Below are positions 23,658 through 35,480 of a stretch of 64,000 nt of DNA, piece by piece. The stretch is from Flectonema sp. DT1601 (taxonomy: Eukaryota > Euglenozoa > Diplonemea > Diplonemida > Diplonemidae). The notes under the pieces are model-generated. The model searched no databases. It saw only the letters and a program-made list of their open reading frames with translations, and was not told the origin of the DNA. A program made the translations under genes and the position numbers. The DNA is taken from contig OZ025787.1 in NCBI GenBank assembly GCA_964019425.1, positions 186,001-250,000 of the forward strand, read 5' to 3'. The stretch's first letter is position 1, and every line of letters starts with the position of its first letter.

Positions 23658-25048
23658 TTGATTAAAAGGCGAAATATTGCCCAAACTTCCAACTGAAAAC
23701 AACTTTTTGATGCGATAAAGAAAACACTGGTGAGGAGGGGAAAAGGGAAAACAAGAAAACAAATAAAACACGTTTGAAAAGCAAATGACTTTCTAACTAC
23801 CAGACGTGTTTTAAATTTTCCTTTTTTTTTTTTTTTTTTTTATACACCAAGCGATGCAAGGATAACACTAATAGTGTGAACTTCTAAAGTCAGTATACGA
23901 TTGACAACTAAGACAGTGCTTGTGTTAACGACGACTAGGTGTAGTAAAGTTCTTAGACACACACTTAAGAAAAAAATTATGAAAAGCCTTTAAAGGGGGA
24001 AAAAAAAACACTTACCATACTAAACAATGAATAACCAAAATAGTTTTTTAAAAAAAAATTAAAAAAATGATGCCTTAAACCTGTACATTATCAGGAAACA
24101 TCTGTGTTTGATACAGATTAGCACATTGCTTGTTGATGTTTTTTTTTTTTTTTTTTATAAGCACACTTAAACAAAATCAAACAAAGCAAGTAAATTACAG
24201 AACAAGACCAATGGAAATTATGATGGGAGAGAAATACTTTCTCAAATATCACACGACTACTTCATTTGCTAGATGAAGAAGAACGAACTGTTGCATTGCA
24301 ATCAACATCTTGCTTTGTCTGTTTGAAGCAACATTGGGGGATACTCAAAAGAGAAATAAATGCTATAAATTATGAACCTTTGTTGTAAGTCTTGAAAAAA
24401 AAAAGGTTTTCCAGCTCCTTTTTTTTTAAAAGTGATTAGAGGATACCAAATAAAAAAAAAACACTTGGAAAACCTTTGTCAGGTCTGAAGAGAGGAAAAA
24501 TTGTATTTTCGTATTTTTTTTTTTTGTTGACGAAAAAAAACGACAAATAAAAAAAAAATAAATGAAAAAGAGGGAACTGAATGCTGACTGATGAAATTTA
24601 ACAAACAACAAAAAAAAAAAAAAAAAAAAAAAACGCGATGAAAAAAAAAAAAGTAAATTTTTTTCGAAATATGAACCTCGGAATGAACCACGTCCTGCCA
24701 CTACAGGGTTCGACCATTTTTATCTGCTTGGAACCTACGAAAAGAGGAAACATCTCCAAGCTGCGAGTAGGAATGGGTATTTTGGTTCAAATTGTTTTTA
24801 AGGTGGGAAAGGAAAAAAAAAAAAGGTGAAAAAATATTGCTCCGCGTTCTAAGTGATTAACATTTGATGGCGGTGGCACTCCAGCAAGAGCGAAATTAAT
24901 GCCGTACAATGAAAAAAAGAAGGGAAAAAATAAAAAAACACAGTAAAATTATTCTTAAAAATACTTTTTATAGTAAGGTAACTCCTAACAAAGAAGAAAC
25001 CACGACAAACACAAAATAATAAAGTGATAAATTACAATTGAAAGGAAA
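22205..25048. other. Gene-poor region with a transposon relic
   Basis: Apart from the hAT-like relic, this holds T runs near 23.63-23.66, 23.82-23.84 and 24.14-24.16 kb. A plus-strand frame at 24671-24829 and the opposing minus frame through 24.6 kb are both open for only about 45 codons without decisive splice signals. An acceptor (CTCAATTACAG) near 22.29 kb probably serves the kelch gene. Confidence 0.5.
22780..23460 (+). mobile_element. Decayed hAT-type DNA transposon fragment
   Basis: This is an island of clearly higher G+C than its surroundings. Within it, 22927-23158 encodes a transposase C-terminal remnant on the plus strand: a frame with WRLSDIAVAMASVY, then in another frame TSVETERVFPVLKYLN and IPDDLL, ending at a stop. 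The (S)VExERVF pattern followed by a helix and a D-x-L segment is typical of the hAT dimerisation region. The frame change near 23.06 kb and the missing N-terminal part show that it is inactive. ATGGGGATTTTT at 22789 and the inverse of AAAATCCCCAT at 23414 form possible short terminal inverted repeats. No full transposase or clear target duplication was identified. Confidence 0.5.
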
Positions 25049-25699
25049 TTAGTCAGCCTCCTCAACAAAAACGTCAACTGGAAGAGCTCGAAGTCCGGTA
25101 ACAGCATTCGGTGTCAAGGAAGACAGTTGTTTGTCAATCAAAGCCTGAGACTGTTGAACGTCAGGTTCCATGTCTGTTGTCTTTCTTCTTTTTTTTGATT
25201 CCAGAAGCTCTAATTTAGACTTTAGTGACAGCAACTGTTCTTGTTTTTTACGTTCGGCTTCAGCAGTAGCAGCGCTGTCTTGTCTTTCGTCATTTTCAGT
25301 TTCTTCTGTTTGCTCACTTCCCTCAGATTCTATTCCTGTATAACTTCTCTTTGATTCACTGTTTGATGTATCGAATGAGAAGTCATCTGACGGAATAGTT
25401 GGAATCGACTCGTTGGCTTTTAATATTTCTTCAGGAACTTCCCAGCAGCTCACTTCAGTCTCATAATTGTACCAATAACTGTCTCCAGGACTAGTGCTGC
25501 TGGATGTTACGCGTTCCCAGTTTCCACATGATGTGATATTTTGAAGATTTTCTTCCTTGAGAGCCGCATCTCCAATTGGTAAGTCGACAACCATTCTTCC
25601 ATCTGACTGGATTCTAGTGACCACTCCTCGAAGGCCATTTACCTTCGCACTGCTAAGGCCAACTGCCTCAACGAGTGATCCAACTTGAATTTCAAACAT
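25049..25699 (-). CDS. WW-domain protein with N-terminal KOW/SH3-like domain
   Basis: Single exon of 216 residues. The start at 25699 is the first ATG after a strong acceptor (ATTTCTTTTTTGCAG), eight bases upstream. Residues 4-53 form a small beta-barrel-like module (GSLVEAVGL...GLRGVVTRI...MVVDLPIGDA), resembling KOW/SH3-like domains found in RNA or chromatin factors and in kinetoplastid-type proteins. A divergent WW domain follows at about 66-92 (W..., SYWYNYETEVSCWEVP). The rest is acidic and serine-rich, then a coiled-coil-prone stretch with KSKLELLESKKRRK, probably a nuclear localisation signal. A role as an adaptor in transcription or RNA processing is likely but unproven. Confidence 0.7.
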   Translation of the reverse strand: MFEIQVGSLVEAVGLSSAKVNGLRGVVTRIQSDGRMVVDLPIGDAALKEENLQNITSCGNWERVTSSSTSPGDSYWYNYETEVSCWEVPEEILKANESIPTIPSDDFSFDTSNSESKRSYTGIESEGSEQTEETENDERQDSAATAEAERKKQEQLLSLKSKLELLESKKRRKTTDMEPDVQQSQALIDKQLSSLTPNAVTGLRALPVDVFVEEAD

Positions 25700-25934
25700 T
25701 TTCCTGACTGCAAAAAAGAAATATTTTCTTTTATAATGACATATTTTCACAACACAAAAAAAAACAAAGTGGTAAACACAACAACACGAAACATGACATC
25801 GAGAAGTACGTGAAGTTATTTCATGCAAGCAGATTTTTTAAAAAAGGAAAAAAAAACGCAGCGATTATAAAGGTTAAATCTAACAACGCCTGCGTATGGA
25901 ACAATGCCGACTACGCACAGCCAACAATAAAGAA

Positions 25935-26525
25935 CTAAGCACAAGGAGGATAAAGAGAGGAGGCATTCGGAACACACTGATCACTAAGGACCTGTTGCTG
26001 ATAGAGATTACAGAACGTATTATTTTTAGTCTGCAAGAATGTAGCAATAGCCGACTGAGCAACACCTTCTGAATAAGAATAAATTATATCGACGAGTCCG
26101 TCACCGTTAATGTCACTGAGAAGACCGTGTTGAACAGATCCAAATGTCTGCGGGTAGTAAGCATTCAGTGCGCAAGGTGGAATTAAAAGAGAACTCTTAT
26201 TACAAGGTTTAATTAGTTCCGGAGCATTTTCCAAACAAGATCCAACTATCCTTCCCCATGTTTCATAAAAACCACCATCTGGTACTTGACCTGAGATGCA
26301 ATACCCACCAGTGACTCCCAAGAACACTGCCGAGGCTGTTTCTTGACCCTGTTGGCTTCCTCTAGAGAAGCTGTAGATGATGTCTTGTTTACCATCACCG
26401 TTGAGGTCGATTATATGACCAGCAGATCCCCCAACCTGTGAACCTGGAAACAATGGACAAGGTACCACATAGGCCATTGAGGCGGGGCCAACAGATAATA
26501 CTGCTACTAAGGTTGTTAATATCAT
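25935..26525 (-). CDS. Secreted FG-GAP/VCBS-like protein with two internal repeats
   Basis: Single exon of 196 residues. The start follows an acceptor (ACACAAAACAG) by 12 bases. An N-terminal hydrophobic stretch to about residue 18 looks like a signal peptide. Two repeats of about 95 residues each carry a Ca2+-binding DxNGDGxxDIIYS loop (DLNGDGKQDIIYS near 42-54, and DINGDGLVDIIYS near 137-149) and end in an IPPCA/YPPCA motif. This loop is the hallmark of FG-GAP/VCBS repeats in integrin alpha chains and related surface proteins. Two repeats cannot make a seven-bladed propeller alone, so it may oligomerise or be a short family member. Cysteines suggest disulfides. Confidence 0.72.
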   Translation of the reverse strand: MILTTLVAVLSVGPASMAYVVPCPLFPGSQVGGSAGHIIDLNGDGKQDIIYSFSRGSQQGQETASAVFLGVTGGYCISGQVPDGGFYETWGRIVGSCLENAPELIKPCNKSSLLIPPCALNAYYPQTFGSVQHGLLSDINGDGLVDIIYSYSEGVAQSAIATFLQTKNNTFCNLYQQQVLSDQCVPNASSLYPPCA

Positions 26526-27176
26526 TCTTCTATAAACCTGTTTTGTGTTGTGAGATGATAATAATTGCTAAACGATGTTAAAAAAACTATAACTTCGGAC
26601 TTTCAAGAACGTTGCAAACGATAGTCTCTTCGTGACAATGTCATTGCGGGTAGGTTTTCTTTTCAATCCAAGGCGTCGTTCGGAACGAAGAAACTTCTTT
26701 TTTTTTTTTTAATTGTTTTTTTTAAGCTCTTTCTTTTTTTTTAATTTTTTATTCGGTTGTCTTTTTTTTTTTTTTTTTCGATCAACTAAATGTAAGGCTC
26801 ATCTGAATGGTTTGAAAAACACCGACTTCGTCGGTGCAAAGAAAAAATTCCAGTTTTCGAAAGGTCATCCTCAGTAAGCCAACTTAGCAATTGGAGAAAC
26901 CATTGCGGGGTAAGAATCAGCATTGTTGATAGTGAACTAGTCTGAGTTTGCCTTTTCAATATTTCTTTATTTTTTTTTTTAATACTAATTTCACTCATTT
27001 TTTTATTTTGTTTTTTTTTTCTAAGTGCAGCTCCATTGCATAACTACTTTCGGTTCGGTCGATAAAACCGCACAAAGAATGACGAACAAAAAGATGTTTT
27101 AACATGCCATTCAACAGAATCAACGAGATACTCATTGAATCTGAATGTGGCTTTAAAAAGTTTTGTATTTCGAATC
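26526..27176. other. Intergenic spacer with repeat
   Basis: T-rich runs at 26.70-26.78 kb and an R2 repeat copy at about 26.79-26.85 kb. No gene was seen. Confidence 0.55.
26794..26850 (+). repeat. Dispersed repeat family R2, partial copy
   Basis: Shows AAGGCTCATCTGAATGGTTT followed by the palindromic core CCGACTTCGTCGGTGC and a purine-rich end, as in the unit at 33.83-33.97 kb. Confidence 0.55.
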
Positions 27177-28525
<1,349 letters not shown>

Positions 28526-28624
28526 CTAACATAAGTAATATCAGTTTATCTTTTTCTTTTTTTCTTCTTTCTTTCTTGTTTTTTTTTTTTTTTTATATAG
28601 AGAGAGCCTCAAACAGTAATCATC

Positions 28625-31159
28625 CTAACCCAAGTGCGTCATAATTGGACCAGGTGGATTCCAATCGGGCATGGCATTTGAAACACGATTACTTCTATAG
28701 GCTTCAGAGAGGGGATTAAAACCATCAGTTAGTTGATTCAAACCAGAAGAACCACCACCAGGAACCGTTGCTTGCATAAGCGGTGACGGTTTTGCTGTTA
28801 CTGGTGTGTGAGGGCGGCTTTCAAATAATATTTTAGAATGACCCGCCGCCGGTGTTGATGCAGGCGGCTGTTCTAATCCACCAGTCAATTTACAAAGCTC
28901 CTTCCATGCAGCGCTATTCACACTGCCGGTATCACTACCCCTACGGAGGTTGTTGTTGGGGTTTGGTTCATGTTTTTGTTGTAAAAATGGAGTGGCTGGA
29001 CCATCTCTCATAAAACTCTTGTCACGATTAATCAACTCCAATGCAGCTGTGATGTTACTACCGATATGTAAATTATTATAATCATTGTGACTAACAGACG
29101 TATCAAGTCTAGTTTGACCTAAAAAGGCTGGACTTGGTGTTGACTGATGACCACTCATACTGCGATGCTCTTCAAGTATCGAAGCAGCATTTCGAAATGC
29201 TGGTATTGGAGGAGGTTGTGAATAGTTAGAATCAACCGTATCACTTGGCCCTACTTGATTTGAGAATGAACGATTATTGTGTGTATTCATGAATGGAGGT
29301 GGAAGCTCACCTCCTAAACCACTGCTATCAATGGTCGTATCGAGTTGACTTAACTTCCTCTGTGGTACTGGTGCAACAACTGGAACAAAACCAAGCCTTG
29401 GAAGGACATCATTCGGAGTAAATGTTCTATTAGAAGAAATCCTTGAAGGAACTGCGCACTGATACGACTGTACAATCTGATGAAAGGCAATCGGTTCTTG
29501 TTTTAGCAATTCTAAGAACGGTACGGTGTCGGTGTGAAATAAATAAACATCAGCGGGAACAGGAAAAGCTTCACGCTGTGCATTGTCCCACACAATTGAA
29601 CCATCACTTGATAATGTCAGACGATACGGAAGATCAATGACACCAACAGAATGAGGTATCGCACAGTCAGCTATAATATTAAGTCTTACACCAAATGGTA
29701 ATCTAGATATTTGAGAAAGAAACGTATCACTTCTAATCACTCCTGTGATCCCGCAATCACTTGGAAGGAAGCATCCAACACCATCACCAATAGCTGCGCC
29801 ATGACCTTTCAAATAAAGCAACAGTTGATCACCAGGTCTTGCATTAGCTACCAACCAATCTAAAGCAGATAAAATATTACTCCTCGTTGGAGGTACTTCT
29901 ATCCTATCATCAGACAGTACTCTCATATTATTAGGTCCTAGTCCTGAAGAAGTCATAACTTCCTTCATACTGGATACGTCAAAGGTTCCAGTGTATAAAG
30001 GAGAGAAGACTCCTATTTTATTATTAACTTCGTCGATTGCTGTGAAGTGATCGCCATTTTTTTGGTATGAAACTCCAACCAAAAGGGCTTTCGTGGGAGT
30101 GAAGATTTTAACGGGTTCTTGTTGCTGTGGTGGCGGTGGTTGCATGTGCTGCAATTGCTGTGGCTGAACTTGATGTAAATCTTGCGACCGATACAAGTGA
30201 GACTGCTCCTGTGGCTGTCGGCTCTGCTGAACAGGATGAGCCTGCGAAGGAGTCTGCTGAAATTGTTGTTGCAGTTGCTGTAGTTGAACTTGTTGCTGCT
30301 GTTGAGTTTTATTCATTTGCAGAGTTGTTTCTAATTTATGTTTGTAAGCATCGCGTTCTTCTCTAAGAGATTTAATCTCACTATTCGCATGAATAAGATC
30401 ACCTTCAGTCATAAAGATTTCCTTCTTAAGCTTCTCACACTCATGTGACATTGTAACCCCCACCCTCCTGGATGTGTCAACCTCAGAAGCTGCTTTCTGA
30501 AGTTCGTACCAAAGGTATTGAACAGTCTCATGAGAAACAGCAGCACTCTGAGCAGGAGTTGGTTGTATAATTTCATTAGTTCTGTTTATTGTTGTGATGG
30601 GATCTATAGGTGCGATGATATCATTTTTAGGTGTCAGTCGATTACTTCTCCTTCCAGCATGTAAAGGACAAGTCTCACCGAGTTCACATTGGGAATTTAA
30701 ATCGTCGATATGTGAATTTCTACACAACGGAGCAGAGCAGAGCCCTTGAATCCCAAGACAACATAAAAGACGTTGTTGAGGAACAGCAACTTGCTGTGAT
30801 TTAAAAGGATGTAAACTCTGAACTGATAAAGCTGGAATCACACTACTGTGAGCTGGGGGAACAGGAGGAGGTGACGCAGCAGAGATATCAATTTCCGTTG
30901 GAGGAGGGATCGACACACTCATCGCATCCTCAGAGTGGACATAACGCTTCTCAGACATGTCAGGTAGTTTCCATACTTTCATTCCGTCATGTGCGTTAAC
31001 ATAGAAAGATCTCCCGATCTTATCTCTTTTAAACTTCCAAACACATTCCATATCTGTGATACTCTTTCCTTGCAACACAGCAAAATACTTCCTCTCAATA
31101 CGAACAACGTCGTATCTACTGCTGCCTACTTCGATAACTGAACCTTCGCCGATCGACAT
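28625..31159 (-). CDS. WW/CCCH/metacaspase-like fusion protein
   Basis: Single exon of 844 residues, starting 38 bases after an acceptor (ATTCCCTTCACAG). A WW domain lies at about 38-68 (MECVWKF...VWKLP). A CCCH-like finger (C134-x6-C141-x4-C146-x3-H150) follows, then a coiled coil (236-285), a Gln-rich stretch (285-350) and a caspase-like p20 domain (356-515). The p20 domain has ALLVGVSY, PTRSNILSALDWL, PGDQLLLYLKGHG and DLPY, the metacaspase framework. Metacaspases are Arg/Lys-specific cysteine peptidases. The catalytic His (H453) and Cys (C499) are in place, but the usual Cys-flanking DSCHSG reads ADCAIPHS, and YSGHG is YLKGHG. So activity is uncertain and a non-catalytic scaffold role is possible. 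The C-terminal 300 residues are Ser/Pro-rich. Confidence 0.7.
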   Translation of the reverse strand: MSIGEGSVIEVGSSRYDVVRIERKYFAVLQGKSITDMECVWKFKRDKIGRSFYVNAHDGMKVWKLPDMSEKRYVHSEDAMSVSIPPPTEIDISAASPPPVPPAHSSVIPALSVQSLHPFKSQQVAVPQQRLLCCLGIQGLCSAPLCRNSHIDDLNSQCELGETCPLHAGRRSNRLTPKNDIIAPIDPITTINRTNEIIQPTPAQSAAVSHETVQYLWYELQKAASEVDTSRRVGVTMSHECEKLKKEIFMTEGDLIHANSEIKSLREERDAYKHKLETTLQMNKTQQQQQVQLQQLQQQFQQTPSQAHPVQQSRQPQEQSHLYRSQDLHQVQPQQLQHMQPPPPQQQEPVKIFTPTKALLVGVSYQKNGDHFTAIDEVNNKIGVFSPLYTGTFDVSSMKEVMTSSGLGPNNMRVLSDDRIEVPPTRSNILSALDWLVANARPGDQLLLYLKGHGAAIGDGVGCFLPSDCGITGVIRSDTFLSQISRLPFGVRLNIIADCAIPHSVGVIDLPYRLTLSSDGSIVWDNAQREAFPVPADVYLFHTDTVPFLELLKQEPIAFHQIVQSYQCAVPSRISSNRTFTPNDVLPRLGFVPVVAPVPQRKLSQLDTTIDSSGLGGELPPPFMNTHNNRSFSNQVGPSDTVDSNYSQPPPIPAFRNAASILEEHRSMSGHQSTPSPAFLGQTRLDTSVSHNDYNNLHIGSNITAALELINRDKSFMRDGPATPFLQQKHEPNPNNNLRRGSDTGSVNSAAWKELCKLTGGLEQPPASTPAAGHSKILFESRPHTPVTAKPSPLMQATVPGGGSSGLNQLTDGFNPLSEAYRSNRVSNAMPDWNPPGPIMTHLG

Positions 31160-31444
31160 GGTGGGGGTGATTATTTTTGTACCATCAACGTAGAGCTGTG
31201 AAGGGAATAAAGAACATAATAGTAAGAAGGGTTTAATGAAAATGATTTTAAAAAAAAAAAAAAACTGTATTGATCGTCATTTTGTTATGTTATTCGGAGC
31301 TTTTGGAAGAAAAAAAAAAAAAGAGAATTCGTAATCAGAACACACGAGAATGTATCATTGACAACCAAACAAACATACTAAACCATAACCAAAATAAATA
31401 AGGGTTCAAAGAAGGCTATAAACTATTCTTGATTCAATTACCTC

Positions 31445-31450
<6 letters not shown>

Positions 31451-31489
<39 letters not shown>
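31451..31489. repeat. Poly(A) homopolymer, 39 bases
   Basis: Longest uninterrupted A run in the window. Runs of 20-31 A or T recur, for example at 35.34, 39.56 and 40.51 kb. Confidence 0.95.
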
Positions 31490-31493
<4 letters not shown>

Positions 31494-31899
31494 ATCCGAC
31501 AAAAATGAATATCTCTTGATACAGGAAACTCATCTGCTGTGTTTTTTTTTAGTACCGAAAAGCAGAGAAAGGAATTACCACTTCATTCCCATAGTAAAAT
31601 GAGAAGTTAAAAAAACAGCGGCAGGCTGGATGAAAATCTCGAATTTTTTTCAAAATGGTATTATATTCCAAAAAAAAAAAAATGTATGCAGCTAGTGATA
31701 TTTCCGGATCTCCTCAAAAATGTGTTTCCATCCGAAGCTACGTTAAGCAGAATATGAAATATAATTTTCCGCCATCACTCAGTACAGAAGTATGAGTGAC
31801 TAATTGTTTCAGTAAAAAAAATAAAAAAAAAACAATAATAATATAAGTATGAGTATTGCAGGTACCGAGTGTTCCTATTGCTTAGCAGAGTTCACGATC

Positions 31900-32091
31900 A
31901 CAAAAGGTTTAAACTCAACCCAGTAATACGAAACCTGCAGTGATTGCTAAGTAAACAAAGAGTTCATAATCCCAACCACCGACTGATTTTTCATAAAACA
32001 AATTGTTGCAAAGCAGACTATATCGATAATTTAACTACGCAGATAGCACATGATTTTTTTGTTTTCAGAATAGTGCACTAAATCAAGAAGT

Positions 32092-32122
<31 letters not shown>

Positions 32123-32345
32123 TCTAAGAAAAGAAAACCACATCACTCTGCTGTTCCATAAAACACTGTGGAATACGTATTTTCATACTACCCAAGTTCT
32201 GCAAATGGTCTTACTGTTATACTCAACCTAGTAATAAGCACATAAGGTGTGGCTGTCCACAAAGAGTTCACAGCTCCCAACTGATGCTGATTTCGCAAAA
32301 TAAATTGCTGCTAAGCAGACAATACCAATAGTTATACAATTTGGG
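31900..32345 (+). repeat. R3 repeat pair (two direct copies)
   Basis: Stretches at about 31958-32040 and 32258-32340 align with mismatches: CAAAGAGTTCA...CCCAAC, then GATTT..CATAAAACAAATTG against GATTTCGCAAAATAAATTGC, then AAGCAGAC.ATA and ATA.TT.AAC. They are old and diverged. Confidence 0.45.
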
Positions 32346-32812
32346 TATTTCCCTTTGAAAAAAACGGGGGCGGTGAGAACACAACGAAAAACGAGTACTT
32401 TCACCCGATTAGTTTTTAGTAAGAATACAAAAAGAATAAAAAAAGAAATGGAACAACAAATCATGGCAGCGGCTCCGAGAGCGATTCAAGAAATAAAGGA
32501 TGAAAAATAAACTACCAGAAATAAGAGAGTCAGGGGGGGTCTACGCGAGTCGTCATATCCTTCTTTAAGTAAGAAAAAAAAGTAAGGAAAAGAACAAAAA
32601 AAAAAAAAAAAAAAAATACTATTCCCATAGAACAGTTAAGGGTAAGCTGAAGAGAAAACAGGCTATTCCGAAAAGACAGCTGTGATCACCCCATCATATG
32701 ACCACCATATCATTTGTGCAAGAGATTTATTTACTACAAAGGAAGTGAACCCAATCAGAAGGTATTATCCGATTATGATATTTCAGTGTCAAGTCTTAAT
32801 GTTCTCAGAAGA

Positions 32813-33475
32813 TTATCCACATGGACCTTTTCGAGGAATGTTATGAGAAACACCACAAGCTTCAGCTAGCTGCGACAGTCTCCAAGCAACAGCAGACGCA
32901 GAGAGATATCCGAGTCCACTAATAGGAAGCCATGCACGACTTGTTATTCCCAAGTCAGGATCATATATAGTAGGAGGTTCACTTGAATAAGTTATGTTTG
33001 ATACTACTCTAGACTTTGATTCAACTCCTTTTATTATTATTGAATGACGAAGTACTCCACTTACTGCTTCGTATTTTACTTTATAACCGGTTCGTCTTTC
33101 GTCAGGAAAGGTAACATTCGCTGATGTTATGGGGAATAGGTCTTTTGCTGGTACGCTTACTTCTGATTTTTTTGTATCGCTGTTTGTGATTGGTAGGAGG
33201 ACGTCGATTAAATCGCAGCCTTCCCACCATCCGAGACTTCCTTTTTTGTTGTTGACAATGCCACACAGTGCTGCACCTGTTTCATCTATCCATTTAACAG
33301 GCTGTCCATTTCCATAACCAGTTTCTAAGAACAGATCTCTATAGTCTTCCAGTTTTCCTGAGAAATATCTGTACTCTGGTCGGCTTGACTTTCCAACGCA
33401 TGTTCCACACTTATAACCACTTCTTCTTTCTTTACCAGTCACATCATAGCATCCACATACTACACATTGTCTCAT
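32813..33475 (-). CDS. Hypothetical zinc-ribbon protein
   Basis: Single exon of 220 residues. The start follows a strong acceptor (TTATTACACTCCAG) by 10 bases. The N-terminus carries a CxxC...CxxC zinc-ribbon-like pattern (C4, C7 and C23, C26). The rest is a mixed beta-rich region with WWEGCDLIDVL and WLPISGLGYLSAS motifs. No family was recognised. It may be a protein- or nucleic-acid-binding adaptor. Confidence 0.6.
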   Translation of the reverse strand: MRQCVVCGCYDVTGKERRSGYKCGTCVGKSSRPEYRYFSGKLEDYRDLFLETGYGNGQPVKWIDETGAALCGIVNNKKGSLGWWEGCDLIDVLLPITNSDTKKSEVSVPAKDLFPITSANVTFPDERRTGYKVKYEAVSGVLRHSIIIKGVESKSRVVSNITYSSEPPTIYDPDLGITSRAWLPISGLGYLSASAVAWRLSQLAEACGVSHNIPRKGPCG

Positions 33476-33638
33476 TGTAGATTGTCTGGAGTGTAATAAA
33501 AGAAATTCAAATAATATGAATTACATTATAAAAAAAAAACAACAATCGCATCTACTGATTTCAGTATGTTCTTATGATGCTGTTATGGAGTTAATACAAA
33601 CAATCATCGGAAGGGGTTAAGAGAAGAGCTTTCTTGTC

Positions 33639-33672
<34 letters not shown>

Positions 33673-34386
33673 TTCTTTTTCTTACTTTCTTTTTCGCAGG
33701 TAAAATCTGTTTACTACTTTGTGAAGGTGTTAAGGGCAAGATGAACCGTTGAGTATCTCTAAGAGAAACAATATATAAAAAAAAGAAGGGGAAAAAAAGA
33801 AAAAAAAGATCATTTCAGATAAATCCTAATATATTTTGTTGATCGAAGACAGTAATATTAACGGCACAGGGAAATAGATAACATTTTGACCATAATAAAT
33901 AAAAGGATCTTAAATCTGAGTAGTTTCTTTCTCCGACTTCGTTGGTGCAAAAAAAGAAAATTTCAATTCAAGATGCATCAGAACTGACAGAAGGAGAGAG
34001 AAAAAAAACTTGACCACCGGGAATCGAACACAAAGAAAAGGAAAAGATTCCATACTTGTGAAAAGAATTTGTGCGCCATGACAATTAATTTATAAAATCG
34101 GGTGATTTTGTGCACACGGTAAAAGTAATCTTAACCCTTCAGCTCAGCTATGACTACAATATAGGACGCTTTCTACAAAATTAGAATCTCTGTGGTACGT
34201 AAATCCATTTAGTTTACTACTACGTCCATTAAAGACGAGTATTTCTGACCAGGTCACTGTATCTTATCAATCACTAGAATCATAGAAGATGACCTTTTCC
34301 AGGTTCTATACTTTGCTACATTAAGTGTGTTCAGCCGAGCAGACTCGGTGCGTGTGCAGCGAGTGTGGCCGAAACACAAGCCGAAC
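33476..34386. other. Intergenic spacer with R2 repeat and ATT microsatellite
   Basis: Contains an (ATT)n tract (33.64-33.67 kb), a full R2 unit (33.83-33.97 kb) and a polypyrimidine acceptor (ACCTTTTCCAG, ending about 34302) that precedes the small gene at 34387. Confidence 0.55.
33825..33965 (+). repeat. Dispersed repeat family R2, full-length copy
   Basis: About 130 bp that align in inverted orientation with 39168-39296. Shared blocks are TTGTTGATCGAAGACAGTA, GGCACAGGGAAATAGATAAC, TTTTGAC.ATAATAAATAAAA and the palindromic end CCGACTTCG-TGGTGC. The identity is high enough to be certain. Confidence 0.85.
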
Positions 34387-34560
34387 ATGAGCTTGCGACT
34401 TGCGAAGAGATTATTCTGGGGACTCTCACCTGATGAAAGGACATCAGTCAAGGTAATGAACCTTGTTCATGAGTTACTACAAATATATGAATTTCTCCTA
34501 CAGCTTTTCATTCCATTCAAAAAGGGAGTCGGGGCTCATAACAAGATTCGAGATTGTTAG
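34387..34560 (+). CDS. Small putative membrane protein
   Basis: A plus-strand frame of 57 residues. Its ATG is the first after a pyrimidine-rich acceptor that ends near 34302. The middle (about 26-46, VHELLQIYEFLLQLFIPF) is hydrophobic enough for one membrane helix, with basic flanks. Such small single-pass proteins are common in mitochondrial complexes, but no family was recognised. An internal GTAATG...CTCCTACAG pair could act as a 51-base in-frame intron, which would remove the hydrophobic part. No RNA evidence is available to choose. It lies between minus-strand genes. Confidence 0.38.
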   Translation: MSLRLAKRLFWGLSPDERTSVKVMNLVHELLQIYEFLLQLFIPFKKGVGAHNKIRDC

Positions 34561-35340
34561 GCTTTCTTGGCTGCACTAACTCCTCCCTCATTAGAAGTCT
34601 CACTCTCCCCATTTGATCTTTTCCTCATCTAATAGACTTACTATTATAACTTCAAAAAAAAAAAAAAAAAAGAATTTCACAAGTGTGTACTGAACAGTGT
34701 TTTCGCGTCACAAAATAATAATAATAATAATTATGTAGTTAGTATTAATGGGTATCAGTTAATTAAAAAAACAAACAAAATTTCAATCAAATGCAAAAAA
34801 TCGTAAGAACAACAAACAAATAATGGTTTCGGGCTAAGATTAAAAAACCTTTCTTCGGTGTTTGCCCTTCTCAGCAAAGGGGTCACGTCAACGGTTATTT
34901 CTTTTACGATTTAATAATTATGATAGTTAGATTATTAAAGCAATTTAATAGAGGAGGTAAATTCTATTTTTTTTTTTTTTCGAAGAACTTAATATTCCTA
35001 GTAGACAAACGGAAGGGGGAAAAAAAAAGAGGGGAAAAAAAAGGTAGGTCATAGGCATAATTATAACAACTACACAGAAAAGCAGACCCCGTCACGGTTA
35101 TTAAGAACGGGGCGCGAGTTAACTGGGGAAAATAATAAAGTTACACATCTAAGTCGAAAGTAACATTAAAGTGGGTCGGGCTGAAGTGCTTATCAAGCAA
35201 GTTCAAATCTCTAACATATTAATCAGACCTTTCAGTGTAATAAAATAAAAAAAAAAGAGGAAGAAAAAAAGATTTTAATTTTGCTAACAAAGCCTGTAAA
35301 AGCAAAGGAAAATAAAATTTTACTTTTTTTTAGATTCGGG

Positions 35341-35372
<32 letters not shown>

Positions 35373-35480
35373 ACGATAAAATTATATTATAGTTTTTAGT
35401 CCTATTTTTGCCATGTGATGGCTCACTCATTCCTTACCACGCGTACTTGGAAGTCAAGACGAGTTGGAGCGTTTCCTATA
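34561..35480. other. Intergenic spacer
   Basis: Contains ATA and A homopolymer tracts, including a run of about 30 A at 35.34 kb. No gene was seen. Confidence 0.55.

Larger units (their letters stand above)
31160..32812. other. Intergenic region with repeats and homopolymers
   Basis: Holds a run of 39 A (31451-31489), R3 repeat copies at 31.90-32.04 and 32.26-32.35 kb, and an R4 copy near 32.15 kb. No gene was seen. The minus-strand frame at 32228-32464 overlaps an R3 copy and is rejected. Confidence 0.6.

Noticed and set aside
24426-24829. Opposing small frames around 24.6 kb
   Set aside because: Both are about 45 codons plus homopolymer; no decisive acceptor, start or family.
32228-32464. 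Minus-strand frame of 78 codons
   Set aside because: Overlaps an R3 repeat copy and has no acceptor or domain.
34010-34035. tRNA-like T-arm (TTCGATTCC on the minus strand) followed by a T run
   Set aside because: The flanking bases do not form a T stem, and no D-arm or anticodon arm fits upstream.
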